From Thinopyrum elongatum (lineage: Eukaryota > Streptophyta > Magnoliopsida > Poales > Poaceae), in the NCBI GenBank assembly GCA_011799875.1, contig CM022297.1, positions 534,907,479-534,971,478 of the forward strand: a DNA stretch of 64,000 bases. Direction: 5' to 3'. A program made the translations under genes and the position numbers. The notes below the pieces were generated by a model that saw nothing but the letters and a program-made list of their open reading frames with translations, had not been told where the DNA came from and ran no database searches. Positions 24,446 through 35,214 of this stretch are shown one piece after another; within the stretch, counting starts at the first letter, position 1; each line of letters begins with the position of its first letter.

Positions 24446-24666
24446 GAGCTGAACGTGTGCAGAACTCGGAGGTGTTGTACGTTCGGTGCTTGATCGGTCG
24501 GAACGAGAAGAAGTTCGACTACATCGACCGCGTTGTCAAACGCTTCCGCTTTCGGTCTACGAGGGTACGTAGACACACTCTCCCCCTCTAGTTGCTATGC
24601 ATCTCTTAGATAGATCTTGCGTGAGCGTATGCATTTTTTTGAAATTGCATGCTACGTTTTCCAACA
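24446..24666 (+). repeat. Copia 3' LTR, right part (221 bases)
   Basis: This continues the LTR interrupted at 11248 and aligns to 4314-4534 of the 5' LTR. It ends in TTTTCCAACA at 24666. The partner target-site copy lies left of the window. Confidence 0.93.
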
Positions 24667-25480
24667 CCACGTAGTGAACTTAAGGCCTTCGAATGATTTT
24701 GGGTCATATATAGGAGCTGTTCGGCAATCCACCGGCTCCCTAGAATTTAAGAATCTGTGGAGTACTTGTTCGCTTGCTTCGCGATTTTTAACTGGAACTC
24801 CGCCTGCTCCAGGAGCGGAGGGACTCCAAACACGCCCATAGTTTCCTGTATGTTAGCTTCATTTCCTTTTGGATTTGGATCGTCTAGCTGAATTATGCTG
24901 TAGGTGTGACTCTAATCACATGTTCTTCCTATACTGAATCTGGTTCTCTATTATATACTAACTGTATTGGTGCCTAGAGGGCCTGATGTTTGTTTATTTT
25001 GTTTATTGTCTGAACAATCTCACCTAGTGACATATGGATTTTTTGACATTGGTCTTGCCTACTAACTCAAGGCAATGTTCTTGTACACAAGTAACAAACA
25101 AGTCAGTCCAATGTACGACGCAAACATAGTAGCGCAGAGGACTGAGGCGTGGAAAGGCGTGTCAAACGAGTAATGAGCTCTATATGACTAAGACATGTGT
25201 TGCTACGTAAAATGGACACACGGGACGAGCTGAGGCACTTAGACAATACAACTGCGCAGAGGACCGTCTCAAGAGGTGCGCCCGGGGCGCACCCCAACCA
25301 CTAGTAAGATACCAAAGGGAGTGTTTGATGTCACAAGAAAAATAAATAAATAGTAAAAAGAGGTTGGAGTGGATGTTAGGTTTCCTATGAAGTGTAGTAC
25401 AAATAGTTCCATAAGAAAAAAATCCTATATGATTCAATCCTACAAATAAAACAACCAACATAGAAAAATTTCCTAAGGAT
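24667..25480. other. Host flank of the copia element, no gene
   Basis: Sequence right of the copia 3' LTR. Apart from the short MITE-like segment at 24715-24838 I see no coding region and no clear repeat. Confidence 0.5.
24715..24838. mobile_element. Possible hAT-type MITE remnant
   Basis: AGCTGTTCGGCAATCCACCGGCTCC at the left and the complement of GGAGCGGAGGGACTCCAAACACGCC at the right form imperfect terminal inverted repeats of about 25 bases. GCTGTTTGG-like ends are common in grass hAT MITEs. No clean 8-bp duplication is visible. Confidence 0.35.
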
Positions 25481-25579
25481 TATAATCCTCCACAAAACCT
25501 ATGAAGTTTGTTTTTTTGGTAGAAAAAATTTCCGATCTATTCTTCAAATATCATGGCAGTACAAAGAACACCAGAAGTA

Positions 25580-26000
25580 AAAAACCATTTAGCGGCGACT
25601 ACAAGCATTGGAGCGAGCCGAAGGCGCGTCGCCATCATCGCCCCTCCCTCATCGGAGACAGACAAACCTTGTTGAAGCAGACTGTCGGGGACATCGCTGT
25701 GCTAAGATCTCAAAGGACCAGTACACTAGAACAGTAACTGTCGCCAATGAATAGAAATGTAGATCAAAAGGGTCGACCTGTAGATTCACGAACGCAAACA
25801 AATGAAGACCGGATCCAAGCTGATTCAACAAAGACATACATCGACCGTATCCTGCGAGATCCGCTAGAGACAGACCTCAACACACCCTCTGACGATGTTA
25901 CACGCTCAGCCGGGATGGGCGCTAGGAGGGGAGAACCTTATTCCATCTCCAGGGAGCCGCCGCGGCCTCACCTTTCTAAGTCCTAAGCCTTATTCTCTGA
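25580..26000 (-). repeat. Dispersed repeat, copy 1 (minus orientation)
   Basis: Read on the minus strand, it shares ordered blocks with 27970-28345 on the plus strand: GATGGAATAAG...TCTCC, a GTGT(T/G)GAGGT(C/A)TGTCT block, ACAACAAGGTTT-like and GAGGGAGGGGCGATGATGGCG. It looks like a high-copy Triticeae repeat of unsettled class. No coding region is supported. Confidence 0.6.
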
Positions 26001-26585
26001 GTACACGCACGGAGGGCTGCTGAGTGGCCTCCGCTCGCCTCGATTCCATTTGAAGAAAGGGGGAGGATATGGGATGGACTGAGTACAAAAACTCATCACA
26101 TTTGGGACTAGATATCATATGACCCCACTAGCCTTACTAACAATCATCAAAAAACAATCACAACTGAGACAAGGTTGTAATACATAGCACTAATTCATAG
26201 CTAAACGTGTTCTAACATCAAATCTGACCAATGGGACCTGCTTAGCAGGATCACATGGCATGTACACGTGGATAGTTGATTTGGCTGGAGGTCCCACTTG
26301 TCATCTTGCCATCTTATTCCCTCTCTTCCCCTTCTTTGTCCATGAGTAGCCAGACATCGACAAAGGGGCAGGGGAACATGGGGAGGCGGGGGTGATTGGG
26401 GAACCTAATGCGTCCTCTCGCCTTCCTCCCCACCGCTTCGTCCCGGTGGAGCTTGAAGTGACGCTAGAGATCAGAGCGGCAGTGGTAGGATTTCGGAGAA
26501 AAAGAGAGGGGAAAGAAGATGGAAGGATGACAAGTCGGACTATCGGCCAAATCAACAAATTATCCATGATTAACATTTTTCAAAT
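26001..26585. other. Spacer, no gene seen
   Basis: Short open frames on both strands show no domain. The stretch 26301-26560 is moderately GC-rich but has no codon pattern that I can support. Confidence 0.4.
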
Positions 26586-26830
26586 GCATGATTAACATTT
26601 TTTTATGTCTACTTGTTTTCACACACCTTGTACATTCTTTTATCATCAGAAACATTTTTATATACGTTTAACATTTTGTCAATACATGATTATTATTTTT
26701 TTCAAATATATATTTTGATATTAAATTTTTTCCATACACGTTGTACATTTTCGTATACACTAGAAACATTTTTTGTATACATGTTTAACATTTTACGAAT
26801 GCTTGATTAATATTTTTACATAAAGTGATC
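26586..26830. repeat. AT-rich degenerate array
   Basis: Motifs such as CATGATTAACATTTTT and ATACACGTTGTACATTTT recur every 30-50 bases. Such arrays are common inside decayed grass transposons. Confidence 0.6.
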
Positions 26831-26919
26831 TTTCCATTATATATATTTAGAATATTTCCAAATATAAATAAAAGTAAAAATAAATAAATCAGAAACAAAA
26901 TCAAAATGCGAAAAAAAGG

Positions 26920-27140
26920 AAAAAAAGGAGTGCTTAATGCCTCGCGCACTTGGCCGGCCCTTTAACGAGGGCGCTTGAGGCGAGCGCTCTTGCCGTCTCG
27001 CCTGAAGCGAGGTATAGTAGCGAACGGAGCAGCCAGCGTGAGCTCGCTCGCCGTTTGTGGGCCTGCCCAGTGGAGCGACAGGTTTAGTAGGGCGACACCC
27101 TCCCAGTCCCAACGAGCCACGTGCGGGGCGTGAGACATGG
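26920..27140. other. GC-rich island between AT-rich arrays, no gene
   Basis: GCGAGG/CGCTTGAGGCGAGCG-type words recur. Open frames on the minus strand have no domain. It is part of a decayed repeat block. Confidence 0.4.
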
Positions 27141-27239
27141 ACGTCTTTTTCTTTCTTTTTTTCACATATTAATTTTCGTTCTTTCTCTATTTTCATGAAT
27201 GGTTTAAATAACTAAATACAATGTGTTTATACTTCTAAT

Positions 27240-27530
27240 TATTAAATAAGTCCGTGAAACTAAAAAAATGTTTCTGGATATAAAAATTATTCAGGAATTT
27301 TAAAAATTATTCCCGTAACTGAAATTTGTTCATGAACTTACAAAAATGTTTGTGAATTTAAAAATGTTCCTGAATTAGAAAAATTTCCATGAGGTTGAAA
27401 ATTTGTTCACGAATTCACAAAAATGTTCGTGAATATAAAAGTTGTTTGTGAATTCAGAGAAAATGTTCATGGATTCAAAAAGGTGTACACAAATTGGAAA
27501 ATATTCACTGATTCAAAAAAATGACCGCTG
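27240..27530. repeat. AT-rich degenerate array of TGTTC(A/G)TGAATT units
   Basis: About ten loose repeats of a TTCATGAATTCAAAAA-type word. It resembles the arrays at 26586-26830 and 43490-43790. Confidence 0.6.
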
Positions 27531-27969
27531 AGTTCATCCGCATTGATTTGTCTACCTTAACCTCTTAGTATGCACATGGCATGGAGGGCTGCTGCCTGCT
27601 GAGTTCATCCGCTTGTAGTTGCAGGATCACTCTCTGAATCCCTACGCGAGCAGATAGAAGCAAGAAACACGATGAGACTCAGTGGAACACAATGCAACAC
27701 CGATGTAACACAGTGAGACGTAATGTGCCACAACATTTTCTGTTTCTTAGTTTACTTATACGCGAAATTGAATCAACGGAAAACCAGCTCATGAATCAGT
27801 AAAACGGCCATGCCCGTCCCACGTCCATCGGCCGGCATGAACAGGGTTCCTCTGCCTCCCGCCGGCACCGCCGCCGGTCCGCCTCATCTCTGGTGGCCTT
27901 AGGGCCATGGGGGCGCGGTGGATCCCAGCCCTTGCCGGCGGGAGGGCTCCACTTTTAGGCATTTCTTTG

Positions 27970-28400
27970 AGTTTTGTTCGGTTTTGTGTCCCGCTCAGGA
28001 CAGCGAGACGACGGCAGCTCTCTGAAGATGGAATAAGTTTCTCCTCGCCTAGCCCTTGTCCTAGTGATGCGTCTATCATCGTCGATGGGCGTGTGGAGGT
28101 ATGTCTATGGTGGATCTGCTTGGATATAGTCGTCGTTCGTGTGTCTTCAGGTTGGATCCTTCCGAGCGACGCTACTCTTCATCAACGGCTGTTGTTATTC
28201 TGGTGCGCTGGTCCTATGGGGCCTTAGCACGATGACTTCCCGATTGTTTACTACAACAAGGTTTTCCCAGCTCTGACGAGGGAGGGGCGATGATGGCGGC
28301 GCGCCTTCAGCTCGCTTTAGTACTTGTAGTCGTTGCTAGGTAGTCTAGGGATCTGGATGTAATTTTTATCCTTTCTGGTTTTCGTTGTACAACCATGACT
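27970..28400 (+). repeat. Dispersed repeat, copy 2 (plus orientation)
   Basis: It is the inverted partner of 25580-26000, with the same block order. The tail CTTGTAGTCGTTGCTAGGTA...GATCTGGATGTAATTTTTATC resembles the 3' end of a high-copy grass repeat. The class (LINE tail or other) cannot be decided here. Confidence 0.6.
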
Positions 28401-28439
28401 GAGAGATAAGTCATTATACACCATTTGTTATTGTCTTCT

Positions 28440-29230
28440 CTGTTTTACATGATGGGCGTAAGATGAAACTATCTTATCAACTGCTGTACATGCCTATATA
28501 ATCATGACATTCCATGATCCATTTGTGACGACCAGACTGGCTAGCTAACTCTAACAGCCTAAGCTACACCAAGTCGTGAACATATCTCACGTTGCATGTC
28601 TCTTTTATTCAGCTATAAGGAATAACTGAACAACTAGAACTTCTACTCAACAGGATTGCATGCATAACAGAGCTCAACTCGAACCGAATCAGAAAAATGA
28701 ACATATAATGATGAAATTTTAGGAAAAAAGATTTTATAACAAGGAATGTATTACCCTTTAAGAAAAGCTAAATGAAATAGTATTTGTTCACCACGCACGC
28801 ACGCATACACCGTCCATAGCAACGAGTCTGAATCACATTCCCTGACATCCTCTTTATATTGAGCAATTTTAACATGCTCCCTCTTATCCCTTTTCACATA
28901 GAAGGTAAGAAGATAAAAGCTAATCAAATCCACTACTTAATACAATCAGTGGCTCAGATTAATTTTATACTATTACCTTTCGTGTGAAAAGGGATGGTAA
29001 AAGGGAGTGCACTTTTTATAAAGCATGAATTTTATTTTCCTAAAATGAAGATGCAAGATGCTACAAACATAATGAGTAGACAACCGGCTTATGCATATTT
29101 AGAATACACACAACCAATACCGACACACACAAAACACGCCAATAAATAGCAAAGTCATATAACACCAAAACTATGCGTAGGCGAAAGAAAAACCCAAAGC
29201 GATCAGATCCGCGTTTGGCAAATTGCAACA
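28440..29230. other. Spacer, no gene seen
   Basis: AT-rich sequence without a supported open frame. A short ACGC run (28791-28806) is the only simple repeat. Confidence 0.4.
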
Positions 29231-29239
29231 ATGATCATA

Positions 29240-30060
29240 TTCACACCAACCATCTCATGACATCACACGGACGATGAGGTTCTTCAATAGCAACACCTTC
29301 AGAAAGGGAGCAGCGCTCAAGCGTCTCTTACCGGATCCAACCACCCAGGGTCAGAATCTAGGTTTTCACCCTAAAAAACCAGTTTAAACATATCCAAACA
29401 ATGCCTTCAACAAGGTAACAATGTTAGAATATCATTGGTAGGTATAATTAGACCTAGGCTTTCACTCCGGAGCTCGAGACAGGGTGATCGAGAAGCACCG
29501 CCATCGACGTCACTCATGTGTTGTCGCCACCACTTTTTCATATTCGCTCCAGCTACGATGGCCGCCGCTGCACAACCTTCCTTTTGCGTCAAATCGTCGT
29601 GCATAGTTTGCATCGCACCGCGAAGTCAACCACCAGGTCTGAAGGGCACAATCCTTACGAAAACCCTTCGGTGGTCACCACAATCCGCCGCTCTAGAGCC
29701 CGGCCGGTGCAACTACGGTCACGCCCAAAGGAATCGGAGCCAGCCACGCCTGTTGGAGACGTCGAAGATCAGTGCGTGGCCCGGCCACGCATGCACTGCG
29801 CCGCGGCCAGCTCGCCATGCACCACCACAGGAGCCGCGATGGATCCTCTGCCGGTCCACGCCTGCAAGGGGCCGGCCAGGGCCGCGTCCTTACGTCGCCA
29901 CCGCCTCTTGCACCGCCGGCACACACGCTCCTGAACCACCACTTGCCGCGAGGGCGTCGCCAAACGGCCCCACCGCCGCGGACGCCGTACGTCCGGGCTT
30001 TGCCCGACGACGCTCTCCGGCGACGGTAAGGGAGAGGAGGAGGAGAGAGGGGCCCTAGGC
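29240..30060. repeat. Dispersed GC-rich repeat block, non-coding
   Basis: The order CAACACCTTCA..., AATGCCTTCAACAAGGTAACAATG, GACCTAGGCTTTCACTC then a GC-rich segment is familiar from high-copy cereal repeats. Open frames occur on both strands (29435-30058 plus, 29769-30269 minus), which is typical of GC-rich non-coding DNA. I do not support a gene. Confidence 0.45.
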
Positions 30061-30177
30061 CTGTCGGAGTTGGGGCGCCCCGATGCGGCCGTGGAGCTGC
30101 ACGGGAGCGTGATTTTTGGATGGGTTGTTGGCTTGTTACCGCTCCATGCCTCTACTAAAATCTGAGGCCGGAGCATC

Positions 30178-30720
30178 CTCTTGACATACCTTGCGCTCCC
30201 TCGCCTCTTGTTCCTCAAATACACGCACCTCGTGAAGCAGAGCTCGGGTGCAAGAACCTCACCGTTCAACGACGAGGTTACGAGGGGCTGCTTGTCACCT
30301 CGCCTCGCTACACCTCACACCATTAAGTATGTATGTCTCGTCTTTCATCAGTGATCGTTCATTGGAGGAAATTAACAATAATAACAGTTTGATTGTCGAC
30401 ATGTTCCCACTCCCCAGGTTGAACTCTACTGGCCATGCCAAGATCGGAGACGTCAGACTACACATTGTCCGCAAGGATGAATACGATGATGAGCTTCCTG
30501 ACAAGCTGCCAGTGTTTTTGCCGGTTGAACAACCTCACCATACACCATACGCTTCCTTGACGAGTACAGGAGGATCTGCTCGTGGCTTGATGAGGTCGTT
30601 CTACCAGTAAAACGGCGACGATTGCCATCCAAACTAGGCTTGGACATCCGGGTGCTGCTACCCACCACAAAGGAAGGACCCTGCAACCTTGTCAAGAGAG
30701 ATATCATCGTCCAGCTTTAG
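30178..30720. repeat. Degenerate direct duplication, unit 1
   Basis: It shares ordered blocks with 31022-31560: GAAGCAGAGCTC, TTGTCGACATGTTCCCA-like, GATGATGAGCTTCC, TTTTTGCCGGTT, GATCTGCTCGTG and GGTC(G)TTC. On the plus strand a frame with KDEYDDELPDKLPVFLPVEQ is open and a second frame (LDEYRRICSWLDEVVLP) continues it, so a decayed exon is possible. No family recognised. Confidence 0.55.
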
Positions 30721-31021
30721 AGTCTTGAGGTGGCGACATCTGCTCACTAGCCGCTCAGGTACAGTGAAATTGACCTCCCTTTGTAAGTATGGAAAAACAG
30801 AAGTATAGACAAGTAAAGGATTCTGGAAAGTAACTTATGTTCCAGGTCAAGTTCTCTTAAATTTCTATAGCATGGTGATTAGAAAGAAATTAGAACTTGA
30901 GGATAGGCGGTGAATTATATATCTCAAAAGAGTGATGAAACAGAGATGAGAGAGAGAGAGAGAGAGAAGATAAAGAGTATACCCTGACTTGATTAATTGC
31001 CATAGCAGATTCGCATTCCCT

Positions 31022-31560
31022 GGCCTCCTCTTTATGTATCTTGCACTCTCTCGCACCTTCTTCCCCAATACACACACAAGGACACAAGGTCCTTCCTTGT
31101 GAAGCAGAGCTCAGCTCCTAGAACCTCAACACGAGGAGGTCCTTGTCGTCCCGCCTCCATGTCTGTCTAATGTTTAAGGAATGATAGTTCGTTCGTTACA
31201 GAAACTGTAGTACCAAATACATCAACTAGGTGTGCGCCAACGTTACTGCTACCATGTTGTTTTGTCATTGTCGACTAACTTCCCTCCCCACAAGGCCGAG
31301 CAAATAATAATAGTAATATGATTGTTGACATGTTCCCAGGTCGGTCTTTATTATACATGCCATGATCAAATGCGTTGTATATTGTTGGGGAGAGGATGGA
31401 TATGATGATGAGCTTCCCGATGAGGAGCTGATGTTTTTGCCGGTTTAAGTACATGAAGATCTGCTCGTGCCTTGATGAGGTCATTCAACCAGCAAACCAG
31501 CAAAACCACGGTGATCAGCGTCCAAACTCCAAACCAGGCTTGAGCTTCCAAGTGTTGTTG
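31022..31560. repeat. Degenerate direct duplication, unit 2
   Basis: Second, more decayed copy of 30178-30720, about 850 bases downstream. A (GA)n run at 30947-30966 lies between the units. Confidence 0.55.
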
Positions 31561-31722
31561 TCTGCGAAAAAGCAAAAGGTGCCATGTAAACATGGGTAAT
31601 GGCGTCGAGCTCGGTGGCCATGAAGCTCTCCCATGAGACCGACTCTGGGCCCGCAAGGTCATGAAGGAGGAGACAATCATCTTCAAGCCCTCATCAGCCC
31701 AAGGTCTAAATGAAATATATAC

Positions 31723-31726
<4 letters not shown>

Positions 31727-31790
<64 letters not shown>
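31727..31790. repeat. (TA)n microsatellite
   Basis: About 32 AT dinucleotides, directly left of the MITE at 31791. Confidence 0.95.
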
Positions 31791-31792
<2 letters not shown>

Positions 31793-32175
31793 TCACGCTA
31801 TTCGTCACCCTGGATGTGAAATAATTATTCTTCACCCCCTCTCTATTTTGACGTCAATGCGCCGTATTTTTAAGTTTCATAAATTTTGTCTTATTTCATA
31901 TATAAAAAGACAACGTAAGAAAATATATACTCACCGTAAAAAATATTTTATGTTACGTAAAATTACGAACGTAAAAACATAGTGTAAAATATACATAAAA
32001 TGCGATATTTCTGGTCTTAAAACCTTTTTTTTATTTTCTTATACCAAATTTTACGTAGTGAATCAATATGAATGTAACTATTTGTATTTCAAACGTAATT
32101 TATTTATGAAGCGATCGTAAGATTACCTCGGGTGAAGAATAACTGATTCTGCATCCTGGGTGATGAATAGTATTA
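31791..32175 (+). mobile_element. MITE with CTATTCGTCACCC ends, copy A
   Basis: Left end CGCTATTCGTCACCCTGGATG, right end CATCCTGGGTGATGAATAG, an inverted pair. The body shares blocks with 32193-32473 (TTTCATA...TTTTGTCTTATTTCATA, TTACGTAGTGAATCAATATG). It is bounded by TA-rich tracts. Superfamily unclear. Confidence 0.75.
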
Positions 32176-32192
32176 CTATATATATATATATA

Positions 32193-32473
32193 GGGTCGCG
32201 CTATTCGTCACCCAGGGTGAGGAATAGTTATTCTTCACCCCTTCTCTACTTTGAGGTCAATGAACCGTATTTTTAGGTTTCGTAAATTTTGTCTTATTTC
32301 ATACTTAAAAAGAGAACGTAAGAACATATATACTCGCCGTAAAAAATATTTTATATTAGGTAAAATTACGAACGAAAAACATAGTGTAAAACATACATAA
32401 AATGCGATATTTCTGGTCTTATAACCTATTTTTTTGTTTTCTCATACCAAATTTTACGTAGTGAATCAATATG
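32193..32473 (+). mobile_element. MITE copy B, left arm of a large foldback
   Basis: It begins GGGTCGCGCTATTCGTCACC and is homologous to copy A. It is the inverted complement of 32643-32924 at very high identity. Copy B continues into the loop to about 32558. Confidence 0.85.
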
Positions 32474-32642
32474 AATGTAACTATTTGTATTCCAAACGTA
32501 ATTTATTTATGAAGCGATCGTAAGATTACCTCGGGTGAAGACTAACTTATTCTGCACATGAATGTAACTATTTGTATTCCAAACGTAATTTATTTATGAA
32601 GCGATCGTAAGATTACCTCGGGTGAAGACTAACTTATTCTGG
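32474..32642. repeat. Loop of the foldback with an internal direct duplication
   Basis: An ~80-base unit starting ATGAATGTAACTATTTGTAT and ending GACTAACTTATTCTG occurs twice (32471-32557 and 32559-32641). Confidence 0.85.
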
Positions 32643-32920
32643 CATATTGATTCACTACGTAAAATTTGGTATGAGAAAACAAAAAAATAGGTTATAAGAC
32701 CAAAAATATCGCATTTTATGTATGTTTTACACTATGTTTTTACGTTCGTAATTTTACGTAACATAAAATATTTTTTACGGCGAGTATATATTTTCTTACA
32801 TTCTCTTTTTACGTATGAAATAAGACAAAATTTACGAAACCTAAAAATATGGTGCATTGACCTCAAAATAGAGAGAGGGTGAAGAATAACTATTCCTCAC
32901 CCAGGGTGACGAATAGCGCG

Positions 32921-32924
<4 letters not shown>
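32643..32924 (-). mobile_element. MITE copy C, right arm of the foldback
   Basis: Inverted complement of 32193-32473, ending GACGAATAGCGCGACCC. It is followed directly by a (TA)n tract. Confidence 0.85.

Positions 32925-32978
<54 letters not shown>
32925..32978. repeat. (TA)n microsatellite
   Basis: About 26 TA dinucleotides bordering the foldback on its right side. Confidence 0.95.
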
Positions 32979-32981
<3 letters not shown>

Positions 32982-34058
32982 GAGTGAAACACAAAAGTAA
33001 AAATTATATGTCTTCCTGCATATATATGCAACATAATCAAATTCGAGAAGTAGTAAATATATGTGCAATTGACAAAGATTTCACATGTATCTACGTAGGT
33101 AGTCGACCAGGGTAGGGTGCTTGAGCATCGTGAAAATATCGGATTAGAGAACTAACATGACTTTTTGGAGAAGAGTCGCGTGTGTGTCAACAAAATCTTA
33201 ATTCTTTATAAGTTATTAGAAATCCAACATTTTGATCGGTCCACTTGGCTTCAGTTTCAACGTGCAAAAGAAATCGTGAATATTCTATGTAAGATTTTGG
33301 CTCTAGCCTTTCCAAGCGTGTGATCACATAGGAAACATGAGAAACTCTAGCCCACACAAAGTCATCTCTCACAAAATGTGCTTTTATGGGCCGAAAGAGA
33401 GGGACTAGATGTGTGATGTCTCCCATATGATAGATTTGTGTCCATATTCATCTTTCTATCAATCATAGATTGAATTTGAGTATATATGTTCCACTCTACG
33501 AATAAATAAATAAATGAATTTGAGTATGTGTATCGAGGCAGTAAGGATATATTAGTTTAAAAAAAACTAGTCTTAGACAGACCAATGTTGTGACTATGTG
33601 TGCAACATCTTTTCTCGTTACCACGAATGTTAAGAATATTGTCATATATTACTACATTTATGAAAACAAAAATTGCAATCTGGCATTGCTAATGCGAATA
33701 TAAATTTCACAGTTTGTAAGAGACATGTAGTGTGATTTTGTATATGCAACCAAGTTGGATAATATTTTGATTTGATTATTAAACAAAACACTCACATCTG
33801 ACAAAACAAATCGTCAACTTGTATTATGCATGGGACATGTCGACGCTAGCTTCAAATTCCAAAGTTACAAGATAGCACCAACTCGGCTAACTTTTATCGG
33901 AGTATACAATGCATAATATGTAGTAATGTACTTTGAACAGGGAAATAGTGTGAGGAATTGTGTGGTGATGCATAAGAGGATCAGACCCCCTATATTGTGT
34001 ACCACACCTGAATACAATATATGTATCTTTACTTATTTTTATGTATTAATTGTAGACC
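32979..34058. other. Spacer, no gene seen
   Basis: AT-rich DNA with only short frames. It precedes the peptide-gene duplication. Confidence 0.45.
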
Positions 34059-34098
34059 TCAATGCAAATCTCTTTGTCCTGCCAAGGTCCAAAAGTTG

Positions 34099-34428
34099 AT
34101 GCGAACTGAGCGAGGCTTAGATGGTTAGGTTTCATGTGATGGAACTAGCCCACCAGAGTTCAAGTCCTAGATTTGGCGCTGGTGCTCATATTTTTTTGGA
34201 TTTATTTCATGCTTTCTCGCGATGTACGTTCTGTGGAAGGAGACGTTCCTGTCGATTATGATTTACGAGGCGCCTGTAATGACTTCGCCAATCTCAAGAT
34301 GCCATGCCGTCTTAGTATCTCGGAGGTACTCATAGAGGTAGTGTGTGTGCACGCGCGCGTTCATAGGGGTGAGTGTATATACGTGTATGTGGGCATATGC
34401 GATTTTACTGTGTTCATTTCTTTTTTTA
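34099..34428 (+). mobile_element. SINE (tRNA-derived, ends in a T run), with 9-bp target duplication
   Basis: The 330-base insert is flanked by CAAAAGTTG at 34090-34098 and 34429-34437. Near its 5' end it has RNA polymerase III boxes: an A-box-like GGCTTAGATGG (34114-34124) and a B-box-like GAGTTCAAGTCC (34156-34167). The 3' end has TTCATTTCTTTTTTTAC, a T-rich tail as in Au-type plant SINEs. The body (GGTGAGTGTATATACGTGTAT) resembles a high-copy Triticeae short element. The family name is an inference. Confidence 0.85.
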
Positions 34429-34808
34429 CAAAAGTTGGCATCCTTTGATATTGTGTCATATATCTACAAGATACGATGGCTAATGGTGAATTTATCTTCT
34501 ACATTTTTTATTCATAAGTAATCCCTAAATACAAGAGGATTTGCATGGTTAATTCTTCCAGTAATTATCAAATCTTGTAGATTCGTTTTTATATCCAATT
34601 CGATAGGCACTAGAAGTAGTGAACGTGTCTAGATTCATCCTCCCATTAAATTTCATATATTTATAGTAGGCATTGATTATTATTACTACTATTCAAAGAA
34701 ATATATTATCTTTCCTATTCTCTTTACTACCAATGATATCCTAAATATCCAGATATTCTGTTTTAATGGAATTTTTTAGGATAAGCACAAGCTTGATGCC
34801 ATTGTATC

Positions 34809-34817
34809 TATATAAAT
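34809..34817 (+). promoter_or_regulatory. TATA box of peptide gene 1
   Basis: CTATATAAATC lies 86-94 bases before the ATG at 34903. The equivalent of unit 2 is conserved. Confidence 0.6.
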
Positions 34818-34902
34818 CGAGTATTTTCTAGGATCAACCACAGACATACCAGTGAAAGGAGTATTGCATAGTGTTCTCTACCGCTCTCTGTGAACTTAGG
34901 CA

Positions 34903-35130
34903 ATGGCAAATACTAGCATCCTCCAAGTCTTCATTGTTTTTATCATTGCGCAAGTCTGCTTACTCATGATGATGGCAACACCGATAGCGCAGGCAGCAGG
35001 CAGGCTTATGGGATACAATCCAGTTTGCTGCCCTAGGGACATCTACTGTTGTGGGTTTGGCGGTGTGATGGCCAATGGAACTGCATCCTCCACCAAGCCT
35101 TCTCCTCCGAGCTATAAGCTAAGCCTATAA
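34903..35130 (+). CDS. Small secreted cysteine peptide, copy 1 (75 aa)
   Basis: A complete short gene with TATA box, ATG and AATAAA signal (35215-35220). Residues 1-31 form a classic signal peptide: a polar start, a hydrophobic core (residues 6-28) and a cleavage-type AQA|AG. The predicted mature peptide is about 44 residues with the core CCPRDIYCCGFG (Cys 42, 43, 49, 50; pattern CC-x5-CC), an N-glycosylation sequon NGT at 58-60, and a Ser/Pro-rich tail. I do not recognise the family. Role is unknown; secretion to the apoplast is inferred. A near copy 856 bases downstream supports it as a real gene family and not a chance frame. No intron is needed. Confidence 0.72.
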   Translation: MANTSILQVFIVFIIAQVCLLMMMATPIAQAAGRLMGYNPVCCPRDIYCCGFGGVMANGTASSTKPSPPSYKLSL

Positions 35131-35214
35131 AATATGCTTAAACGTGGTTGTGTTGTTTCATATATGTAATTGTGTTACTATTTTCAAGAAATATTATGTA
35201 CAAGCTATTTTTCT

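Larger units (their letters stand above)
4108..24666 (+). mobile_element. Ty1/copia LTR retrotransposon, Angela/BARE-1-like, interrupted by a nested gypsy element
   Basis: The element consists of a truncated 5' LTR (4108-4534), tRNA-iMet primer site, leader, broken gag-pol in copia order (Gag, protease, integrase, RT, RNase H), polypurine tract and 3' LTR in two parts (9720-11248 and 24446-24666). The remaining 5' LTR is 427 bases, and the matching part of the 3' LTR (11043-11248 plus 24446-24666) is also exactly 427 bases. I count about 23 substitutions by eye between them. The full LTR is 1750 bases. The missing left ~1.3 kb of the 5' LTR is presumably left of the window, beyond the gypsy element inserted there. 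No intact polyprotein remains. Confidence 0.92.

Noticed and set aside
29435..30058. 207-codon open frame on the plus strand
   Set aside because: Equally long frames exist on the other strand (29769-30269), the sequence is GC-rich repeat DNA, and no domain is visible.
31727..32978. CRISPR-like or satellite array
   Set aside because: Repeats are TA microsatellites plus three MITE copies with inverted ends; there are no regular spacers and the DNA is eukaryotic.
34173..34448. 91-codon plus-strand frame
   Set aside because: It lies almost wholly inside the SINE.
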